A stretch of DNA of 64,000 bases from Nyssa sinensis. Its lineage: Eukaryota > Streptophyta > Magnoliopsida > Cornales > Nyssaceae. This document shows positions 23,931 through 32,020 of the stretch, one piece after another (the first letter of the stretch is position 1; each line of letters begins with the position of its first letter). The notes beneath the pieces were generated by a model. The model searched no databases and had not been told where the DNA came from. It saw only the letters and a program-made list of their open reading frames with translations. The stretch covers positions 2,157,001 to 2,221,000 of the forward strand of contig CM018052.1 in NCBI GenBank assembly GCA_008638375.1, in the 5' to 3' direction. A program made the position numbers and the translations under genes.

Positions 23931-25123
23931 AGATAGCTTTTGGGGCTAGTCTTGATCTTGTTATGGTGTTTTAAATTTCAAGTTATTTTTTTTGCTTAAA
24001 TATACGCATAACTGTTAGAGTGGTTTTTCTTAAATTAGTCGTCATTGGACAACTTTCCTAATTCAATTAGGTTGAGATGTTACAGAACTAACATCGAATG
24101 AATGGGTTTTTTGGAATATTTGTGCAAACCAAGATTGAACAAATATTTCATCACAGTTATACGAAAAGTATACTAGAAAATTCGTGCGAATGAGACTAGG
24201 TTTGTAAGAAGGAATCTAAGTTCGTTTGAACAAATTCTAAACAAACCCTAGGCGATTCCAAGGTTAAATGAAGTATAATAGCCCACCAAAATAGACCAAA
24301 TTTATGATTGATCAAAATCAAATGAGCTATTATTATTCATTAACCCACTCATACTAAAACAATAACACTGAAACATTTAAAAATCATTTTAATGCATGTA
24401 GTGTGTGTGTGATAGATTAAACCAAATCCAACCAACCCACTTACCATTGTGGTCACTAAATGAGATGAATCTGATCATGATGAATTGTTAGCTTGAGTGA
24501 ACACAAGGCTTGAGAACACTAGACATAATAGATTGGAAGCATTACAACTCAATGATGGTTTTGTAAACACGGATTTAGCCAACAAACATTGGCTAATAGA
24601 CCTAATAGGAATAGTTTGGGAGCATGTATAATGTCTATATTTAATAGGAGATGAAGTATATCAGGTTCTTGGGTGTGGAATTAAGGGTCTAAAAAGTTCA
24701 TTCCAACGAGACCATTGGGTTGTTCGAACGACCAAGACAATGACGAGGAAATTTGTGGTTCTGAGGGTTCATTCGAACAAAGGGAGTCATTCATTTGAAT
24801 GATGGAAACAAAGAGTGAAATTTGGAAAATTTTCGTTCGAACGAGGCCCACCATCGTTCGAACGAATGGGTGATAGAAGCATAGATTAGGATCTTTAAAA
24901 GCCTTAAACTCTTTTTTTTCTCATTTCATTTCTTCTATTCTATTCTTTCAAACACAAGAGGGAAAAACCTAGGGTTCTTGAGTTCTCTTACAATTACTTT
25001 GTTTTCATAGATTCAAACCACACATAACCTCTTAGTGCAAAAACTCATCATTTAGAAGGTTATCATCATTTTGAAGGTTGGGGTTTTAAAAGATTCTTCA
25101 AGAATCAAAAGGTAAAATTTAGG
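23931..25123. other. Unassigned region, probably Tat 3' sequence or LTR
   Basis: No coding frame. It contains repeated CGTTCGAACG palindromes (24834-24843, 24855-24864) and variants nearby. From about 24930 it has a leader-like sequence (AAAAACCTAGGGTTC) ending in a donor-like AAAAG|GTAAAA, just before the LTR at 25124. It could be the promoter and leader part of an LTR or of a host transcript; I cannot decide. Confidence 0.3.
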
Positions 25124-25640
25124 TGTAACACCCTGACCCAAATAAATTAGAACAATTCCATTTATATCCTAAGGATCAAATAATAATACCGAGATCAGAC
25201 TAGGCTAATGAGCATAGTACCAAAATGTAAACCAAGACAAACCTAGACCAAGGACAATAGACCTCAAACATACCTGAGCTATCATAGTGATTAGTGTATA
25301 ATGTTTGGTACACATCTCAAGGAAAATAGTAAGATTTATGATCTCAGGAAATCTCGACACTCGGGGAAAAACCCACATACGAACAAACCAAACATGTATT
25401 TTAATAAGATTTCTGTACAACATTAGTACACAACTGATGTCGGTATACGATAGTGATTTCAGGCAATCTTGAGTACCCAAGGAATGCACGTATGAGAAAA
25501 TGAACTGTACAGAGAAACGTGTACGCAGACACGTGCATGTATGTATATATGTAAGAATATGTATACGCATGTGTATATATATGTATATAATAAGTATATA
25601 TATATAGCAATATATATATATGCGTCTAACAATGTGTGTA
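25124..25640 (+). mobile_element. Giant LTR O, left part
   Basis: It begins TGTAACACCCTGACCC. AT-rich, ending in a (TA)n-rich stretch where the gag-only element is inserted. It continues at 36454, because GTGTA flanks the inserted element on both sides. Confidence 0.75.
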
Positions 25641-26154
25641 TGTAATACCCCGACCCGAGAATGTCGGGTAATATGACACGTATTTCGAGGGTATGAAAAA
25701 TGGAAGTAAATATTATGTTTTTAAAACAATAATAAATTAATTTAATAAAATTTAATTATTAATATGAGAAATTAAGTATTTATTATGATTAATAAGAAAT
25801 ATGGTGGTTAATTGGTAAAGTGTAATAAATTGAATAAATAATTTAATAATAAATTAAATGTGACAAATTAAGTAAAAATATATAAATATATATATATATA
25901 TACATATATATATACCAGCCGTGTGTGTGAGTGTGAGTAATATGTAAATGTAATATATATATATATATATGTATACATGAATAGATGAGAGAAAGACATG
26001 GGAATTAATATGGGTAAGGTGGCATGTACTTTATGTGTATATTATATGGCCATTAGGTGAAGATGAATAGGGAGAAGTATGGCTATGGTCTGATGGAGTA
26101 AGGGAGTGAAAAGAGGGGCAATTAAGTGAGGTGATAGCCATTTAATTTCTCACC

Positions 26155-26161
26155 TATACAA
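26155..26161 (+). promoter_or_regulatory. TATA-like element of gag-only LTR
   Basis: TATACAA sits where the neighbouring LTR O has a perfect TATAAATAG, and is followed by a purine-rich leader. The same site occurs in the 3' LTR at 32533. Confidence 0.35.
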
Positions 26162-27073
26162 ATGGTCATACATGGCTTACACACAAGATCTCCACCGATC
26201 AGCAATAGAGAAAGAGAGGGAGAGTTCTGAGCATTTAGAAGAAGAGAAGAGAGGTCTCAGAGGAAGGAGGAAAGAGAGAGGAAGCCATTGTTAGAGGTAA
26301 AACACCAAGAACCATTACTTTCTCTCTCTAGAAAATTTTGCATGCATAAACTGTTTTAGTTCTAGATTTTGTATATATGATGTTTTAAACATATTTAGGC
26401 ATGACTAAACATGAAATTAAGACATGAAAACACCTAGAACTACGTGACCCAACAGTGAACCGCCATTGAAGACCATGCTATAGCAGGTCTGAAATGATGG
26501 AAGCCAAACTCTTTTTGGTGCATAGGGACTTCAAGAGGAAGTCATGAGGGTCATGAAGACCTATACCCGCGACCAAAAATCACAAGAAATGACCCTCGAC
26601 CATTGACTTGCAGGTTTCGGGTTTTCAACCCAAACCCTTAAACTTGCCTCTAAACCTACCCTTATGAACGAGAATTTAATCCCCATGAAGAGAGGATTAA
26701 AACAAGCAAAACCTCGTGAAAAACCATCGACAAACGAGCATGAACGACCCATGAACAGCTCGGGTTATCGCGACTTAATTCGAGTCATTGAGCTACTTTC
26801 GAACCTCCAAATCAATGTAGAAGTGTTCTAAAATGTATTAGGAGGTGTTTGGAAAAGAAAGCAGAAGAAACGGAGTTGTAGAAATCCACGAAATAGAAAA
26901 AAATTAAAAACCTGCAACTAGGGCAACACTGGGAAGAAACGGGGAAGAAGATGAACAGTGGTGGTTCGGGTCAAATGGGTCAAATCGGGTTCGGGTCGGA
27001 ACCCGACCCGTCGTATAAACGGTTAAGTGGGACGGCGTCGTTTATGCTTATGTTTAAATTTTAAACAATTAGG

Positions 27074-27096
27074 GCTGACGTCATCATGACGTCAGC
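27074..27096 (+). promoter_or_regulatory. Double TGACGTCA palindrome
   Basis: Two GCTGACGTCAT arms face each other across one C, giving two TGACGTCA sites, the classic bZIP (CRE or TGA-factor) core. The same palindrome is in the solo LTR at 6219-6241 and in the 3' LTR at 33452-33474. Confidence 0.5.
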
Positions 27097-27329
27097 ATTA
27101 CACAATAAACCCAACCAGACCGGATTGGTTCAATTGAAATTGGACCGGTTCATTTGAGATAGGACTGAACCCACTGGTTCAGTCCAAAAGTTTTGAATAT
27201 TTAATTTTGACCCCCAACTGTTCTACGGATTTACACTGTGGCCCAAATTTTGGAAAAATTATGCAAATATACCCCTGGAAAAATAATAAAATAATAAAAT
27301 AATTATTTTATTAAATAAGTAAAATTACT

Positions 27330-28140
27330 AAATTACCCTTGGGTCATAAATAGGGCAAATGAAGTCCAAATTAAATAAACGAGTAGTGTATCCTTACTAT
27401 TTCGGATATTCTGAAGCCAATGGTAGGGTCCGTTTTACGAGACGGGGCCCGAAAATTTAGACACATTAAGGTATAAATTACCAAAATACCCCTTGACCAA
27501 AAAAATGACAAGTTATATATGGAACCTTACTATCTCGGACCCTCTGAGTCCATTGGTGAGGTCTGTGACATGAGATGAGGCCCCGAAAAATTTGAGACTC
27601 CTAAAAATGTCAAAATGACCAAATTGCCCTTCCCCCTAAACAAGTCAAACGAAGTCCAAATTTAATAAATAAATAGTAAATTTTTACTATTTCAAACATT
27701 CTAAGACTGATGGTAGGGTCCATTTTTCGAGACTGGGTCCCGAAAAATGAAGACGCATGAAGGGGTAAATGACCAAAATACCCCTTGTCCAAAATTAACA
27801 AGTTATTAGTGTAATTTTACTATCTCGGACCTTCTGAGTCCAATGGTGAAGTCCGCGACACGAGATGAGGTCCCGAACATAAAGACACGTAAAGAAGTAA
27901 AATGACCAAATTACCCCTAGTACACTAAAAGCCAAATTAAAACACAGGAAGGTCTGAATTGACTTTCATTGACATCCTGGACTCAATAATGGAGTCCGAA
28001 CTATGAAACAAAGTACAGAAAAATATGACACGTAAGACGACGAATGACCCTTTTTCCCTTCTTATACTAGAGTCCGAATTAAATCCTAGGGAAGCCCAAA
28101 CCGACTTTCTTCGACGCTCCGGACTCAATGGTAGAGTCTA
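27330..28140 (+). repeat. Tandem blocks of about 110-160 bp in LTR
   Basis: About six diverged copies of a block with TTTACTATYTCGGAC, a middle part CAATGGTGGGGTCCG, ACGAGAYGRGGYCCCGAAAA and GACCAAAATACCCCT. The same block occurs in 2-4 copies in the other giant LTRs. The copy here is repeated in the 3' LTR at 33708-34518. Confidence 0.7.
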
Positions 28141-28316
28141 TTCGACCAGAAGAAATGCCTACAATAAAAATACATAAAATTTGATGAATAGCATCTGTCA
28201 GATGACTATAAATTAAAGTGATGCCAAAGTACTAATCTACGGCATATACGAGGACATGACAACACATCAACCTTAGAATAAAAATTTCTAACTCATAAAT
28301 TGATCTTAGGTAAATC

Positions 28317-28598
28317 ATGGAAGAACAACGGACCAAATACACGATCATGACCAAGGCCCAAAGGGCCAAGGACCCAAAGCAACAGGCCTTCATGCAAGAG
28401 CTGTTGCGTCGACAGAGAGTAATCAACAGATTTGTCAAGATAGCCAAGGCGACAGAGGTCGTCTCGGTAAGCCCCTTCATGTTCAAATCACCCACCAAGT
28501 CCATGGTGGCGGAGGCTAAAAAGAAGAAGGAAGAAGAAAGGAAATTGGAAGAGGAGAGAGAGAACACAGAAACCTTAGCCGAATGGCGTCGCAGGTAA
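28317..28598 (+). CDS. 93-codon ORF inside 5' LTR, unknown function
   Basis: A hydrophilic, Lys/Arg/Glu-rich protein beginning MEEQRTKYTIMTKAQRA, with a charged C-terminal part (EAKKKKEEERKLEEE) likely to form a helix or coiled coil. I recognise no family, signal peptide or membrane segment. Just upstream is an acceptor-like TTGATCTTAG. The stop TAA overlaps a donor-like GCAG|GTAATA, so the ORF could be an exon. The surrounding segment (about 28220-28700) is absent from the other giant LTRs at the corresponding place, so it looks acquired. The sequence is less AT-rich than its LTR. Identical in the other LTR. Expression is unproven; it could be a fortuitous frame. Confidence 0.45.
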   Translation: MEEQRTKYTIMTKAQRAKDPKQQAFMQELLRRQRVINRFVKIAKATEVVSVSPFMFKSPTKSMVAEAKKKKEEERKLEEERENTETLAEWRRR

Positions 28599-28816
28599 TA
28601 TTATTATCATTAAGAACATAAGTTACTAGCTCTATATTTCAGTTATAAGACAGACAGGTATGACAAGTTAGGCCTCTCATAGTCTACACTTAGTGAGTTG
28701 TGGAGTTAATTAAGTACATGTGAAAATTTATGAAATCTTCATGAATCTTGATAGGCTAAGGAAAGAGAGAGTAAAAGGGAAGGCGCCTCAGTAGAGCTAA
28801 CCCTAAACGAACCAAG

Positions 28817-29634
28817 GTGAGTAACCCTGTATTTGAACTGGAGATTTAACTCCATATATTTGAAGAAGTTTTAAGCACAAGTCATTGCAGCCTTTGAATA
28901 TCAAATTCAGTCTATATATGATTCCGTTCTTTTAAAATATTCTGTTACGGCATGCTTATTAAATGTTTTAAATTCAGCTTGTTTTCTTGAAAATACATCA
29001 GCATGTCTAAATCAATTGCAAACCTCTTTAATATTCTGAATTTGATTATCACGTGTATTCGAAGCTTTATTGTAGAATTTATACATTTCATGCTTTAAAT
29101 GTTCATGAAAAATATCTATTGAAGAAGTCATGTGACAAATGTTTTGTAAGATAAACGGTACTAAGTACCACCCTATATGATGGTTGAAATCCTTCGGGAT
29201 TCAACAGCACATGCCCGGTAGAAGGATCCAATCCCCCAGGCAAATGAGATATCTCCATCGACAGTATTGGCAGTAAAATGGGAGTCTGGTTCGAAACAGA
29301 TTCCGCCTAATAAAAGAGAAAAGACGACAAGTGATTTTGAAAATAGAAGTAGGCATTATCCCTATTCTATTTCACATGTTTATATGCTTTTAAATTGCAT
29401 ATGCTCTATTTGAAGGAAATGTGTGTTTAGCTTGAATACTTTAATTGTTCAAAGCTATTATTTTAAGAATGCATATACTCTGTGTTCTAAAATGTACAAG
29501 CAATTGGTAGTGAGTATTTCAAAAACCCTCATGTGCTAAAACCACTACCAGTTGAAAACCCCATGACGAATGCAGGAATTACTCACAAGCTTTCATTAGC
29601 TTACCCGGATTTTATCCGCCCCCCCCCCTTTCAG
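28817..29634 (+). other. Predicted conserved intron in 5' LTR
   Basis: Donor ACCAAG|GTGAGTAACC, acceptor a C-run and CCTTTCAG before GTGATTAATGG. Inside: GGTAC-TAA-GTACC (29157-29169), GTTGAA...TTCAAC (29183-29205) and CAATTGGTAGTG...CACTACCAGTTG (29501-29554). Confidence 0.5.
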
Positions 29635-29999
29635 GTGATTAATGGCAGATCGAATTTTTGAAGACATTAAGGATGAACCTAGCTTTTGGGAAGATTTGCT
29701 TAAGTAGTTCTTTTGGGAAAAATCACATGAACTTTGATTAGTATATTTTGTATTTCCAGTCAGTCTAAGGATATGTATTAAGCCTCACGGGGCAGTTGAA
29801 CTAAGATTGTAATTTATAAAGTCTTTTAAGTTTTAGTTATGCTCTGTATGTATGATTATACATGTATACCGAAATGTGAAGAGCGGCAGTATCGGACGGA
29901 TGTGCAAAATTAAAAAAAAAAAAAAAAAAAAGATTTTCACGCTTCCGCAACCACATGAAGCACATCTATTCGATACCGCTACCTATGCGAGCCTTGTCT

Positions 30000-30017
30000 C
30001 GAGGCCTTCGGGCCTCG
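30000..30017 (+). other. GC-rich UUCG-loop hairpin near LTR end
   Basis: A perfect 7-bp stem CGAGGCC / GGCCTCG closes a TTCG tetraloop, 53 bp before the LTR end. Repeated at 36378-36395. Other LTRs carry GC-rich self-complementary sequence at the same place. It might act in RNA 3'-end structure, but it does not look like a bacterial-type terminator and no function is claimed. Confidence 0.6.
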
Positions 30018-30073
30018 GGGCGGCGGTCGCGATCCGGTAATCCGCACAGGGTGGGTTTCGGGTCGTGACCGAA

Positions 30074-30085
30074 TGGTATCAGAGC
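30074..30085 (+). other. Primer binding site, initiator-Met tRNA type
   Basis: TGGTATCAGAGC begins four bases after the 5' LTR and matches the complement of the 3' end of plant initiator tRNA-Met, the primer used by Tekay/Del and many copia elements. Confidence 0.85.
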
Positions 30086-30197
30086 ACTAGGTTTACTAGA
30101 AGAACCTTAGTGACGTTAGACGAGTTAGAATAGAACTATAGGTTAGGTAGGGTTTTATACTACCTAAGATATGTGAAGTACGTGATGTGATATAAAG

Positions 30198-30613
30198 GCG
30201 GGGTATGGGACCCGCAGTAATGTGAAGTAGATATGTGAAGTACGTGACGTAATATAAAGGCGGGGTATGGGACCCGCAGTAATGTGAAGTAGATATGTGA
30301 AGTACGTGACATGATATGAAGGCGAGGTATGGGACTCGCAGTACATGAATGAAGTAGATATGTGAAGTACACGATACGATATGAAGGCGAGGTATGGGAC
30401 TCGCGTTGTGGGAAGCAAATATGAGAAATACGTAGTATGAAGGCGGGGTATGGGACCCGCAGTGCATGAAGTTAGTATTCTGAAGTAACGTGATAGGAAG
30501 GCGGGGTATGGGACCCGTAGTACATGAAATAGATATGTGAAGTACGAAGGCGAGGTATGGGACTCGCAGTATGTGAACTGGATACGTGATAGAATGACGG
30601 AGTATGGGACCGT
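30198..30613 (+). repeat. Leader array of eight hairpins with constant GTATGGGA loop
   Basis: Eight units about 50-65 bp apart each hold a 5-bp stem around GTATGGGA: 30198-30215, 30260-30277, 30322-30339, 30387-30404, 30443-30460, 30501-30518, 30550-30567, 30597-30613. Stems are GCGGG/CCCGC (units 1, 2, 5), GCGAG/CTCGC (3, 4, 7), GCGGG/CCCGT (6, a G-U pair) and ACGG/CCGT (8). Changes on one arm are matched on the other. Between units, ATGTGAAGTA and related sequence recurs. Position between PBS and gag suits an RNA packaging or dimerisation signal, which is an inference. Confidence 0.8.
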
Positions 30614-30780
30614 AGATGAATAAGGAGTACAAAGTAGATCAAAAAAAAAAAACACCATGAAATCAAAGATAATAGTGTATCAAACTTTGAAACATAAAAC
30701 GAATGCAATTGTATGTGATGAAAAAAAAAAAAAAAGAAAAAAAAAATTTATTAACAAATACGTGTTTTCTTTCAGAAATC

Positions 30781-31869
30781 ATGGTGAACACGAGAAGAGA
30801 TACGGGAAATCCGGGTGACAGGCTAGACCGGGTCGAGCATATCCTGGAGGCTATGGCTCGGAATATGATTGATATCCAAACCCAAGCTAGGGCACCACCA
30901 CAGGTACAGAACCCCGGGCAGCCAATCAACCCTGGACAACCCAATGAGGCCGCAATTACCTCAAGCTATAAAACATTCCAAGGCTTTAAGCCCCCTAGGT
31001 TTGATGGAGTGGACGCCACCATCGATGCGGAATCATGGGTGAAGGAAATGGAACGTATCTTTTCGGTCATGCCATGTACAGAGGAGCAAAAGGTCTCCTA
31101 TGCCGCATTCACTTTCAAGGATGCAGCTCACGAATGGTGGCTCCTGGAAAAGGAAAGGGAGCCGCCAATGACCTGGACTAGGTTCTTGGAGATATTCTAC
31201 GAAAAATTTTTTCCAAGGTCGTTAAAAAATCAAAAGGTCGCAGAATTTGCTGTCTTAACACAAGGAGCAATGACTGTGGCGGAGTACGAAACCAAGTTCA
31301 TGAGGTTAGCCCGATTCGCGCCCCACATGGTCCAAACAGAAGATTTAAAAGCACGGAAATTTGAAACTGGACTAAGGGATGGCATCAGGTACCGATTAGA
31401 ACCTTTTGAACTCCCCACGTACAATGCCGTCGTGGACCGTGCCAAAATTTTCGAGAGAGCTGGGGTTGCCTTATCACAAAAGAAGGACAAGAAAAAGATG
31501 GGCCCCGGTCCCCAGTCAATGAAAAAGACAAAAACAGGGGATAAAAGTGAGACTAGTGTTAACAAGAAGGGTGACACTAGCAAAAAGTCAGGAGAAATTC
31601 CGACATGCCCCACCTGCCAGAAAAAGCATCATGCACCCTGTTGGCGCGACACCGGGGGCTGTTACAAGTGTGGCCAGGCTGGGCATCTCATCAAAGATTG
31701 CCCAAAGTGGAGCTCAACTGCTAAAGAGCCTACTGCGGTGGCTTCATCGGCTACACCACGTGCACCGGCAGCAACGACTGGGAAACAAGGAGGGGGCAAG
31801 GAACCTGTGAGGCACGGGCGAGTGTACAACATATTCGGGGAGGCAGCACAGGCCTCCGAGAACCAGTAA
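30781..31869 (+). CDS. gag: Intact gag of the gag-only element (362 aa)
   Basis: Capsid-nucleocapsid protein expected to form cytoplasmic virus-like particles and bind element RNA. I chose ATG 30781 (MVNTRRDTGNPGD) because an upstream in-frame ATG at 30703 would add a poly-Lys stretch read from an A-run, and because TTTCTTTCAG, an acceptor-like site, lies just before 30781. Order: proline- and glutamine-containing N-terminus, Retrotrans_gag domain about residues 84-229 (ESWVKEMERIF, WWLLEKE, FPRSLKNQKVAEF, DGIRYRL), basic Lys-rich linker, zinc knuckle C-X2-C-X4-H-X4-C at residues 294-307, Ala/Thr-rich tail. No frameshift or stop. Closest in style to Tekay/Del gag. No pol follows. Confidence 0.92.
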   Translation: MVNTRRDTGNPGDRLDRVEHILEAMARNMIDIQTQARAPPQVQNPGQPINPGQPNEAAITSSYKTFQGFKPPRFDGVDATIDAESWVKEMERIFSVMPCTEEQKVSYAAFTFKDAAHEWWLLEKEREPPMTWTRFLEIFYEKFFPRSLKNQKVAEFAVLTQGAMTVAEYETKFMRLARFAPHMVQTEDLKARKFETGLRDGIRYRLEPFELPTYNAVVDRAKIFERAGVALSQKKDKKKMGPGPQSMKKTKTGDKSETSVNKKGDTSKKSGEIPTCPTCQKKHHAPCWRDTGGCYKCGQAGHLIKDCPKWSSTAKEPTAVASSATPRAPAATTGKQGGGKEPVRHGRVYNIFGEAAQASENQ

Positions 31870-32007
31870 GGTACGTCGTTCGAATGTTTCGTTCTGTTAA
31901 ATATATACACTTGTCATTCGAAATTCGACTACTAGACATGTAAACATATACGATCGAAGCAAAAATTTAGAGTAAAGGACCCCGAGTTTTGAGGACAAAA
32001 CTCTTTT
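31870..32007 (+). other. 3' untranslated part with pre-PPT hairpin
   Basis: Non-coding. A hairpin with stem GAGTTTT / AAAACTC and loop GAGGAC lies at 31984-32003, just before the PPT. The same structure is in element X (44027-44046), and with an A-T closing pair in element M (4089-4108). Confidence 0.65.
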
Positions 32008-32020
32008 AAGGAGGGAAGAA
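32008..32020 (+). other. Polypurine tract of gag-only element
   Basis: AAGGAGGGAAGAA directly precedes the 3' LTR start TGTAATACCCC. It would prime plus-strand synthesis. Confidence 0.85.

Larger units (their letters stand above)
25641..30070 (+). mobile_element. 5' LTR of gag-only element (4430 bp)
   Basis: It starts TGTAATACCCCGACCC and ends CACAGGGTGGGTTTC then GGGTCGTGAC(C). The final C, where the 3' LTR has A, breaks the TG...CA rule at this one end. Order of parts: (TA)n at 25888-25970, TATA-like box 26155, purine-rich leader, double TGACGTCA palindrome 27074-27096, about six tandem blocks 27330-28140, 93-codon ORF 28317-28598, predicted intron 28817-29634, A20 run near 29910, CGAGGCC-TTCG-GGCCTCG hairpin 30000-30017. 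Confidence 0.93.

Noticed and set aside
30096..30708. Three overlapping minus-strand open frames of 78-178 codons with repeated RVPYPAF-like units
   Set aside because: They arise from the plus-strand hairpin array; the repeat keeps frames open on the opposite strand. The covarying stems fit RNA structure, not protein.
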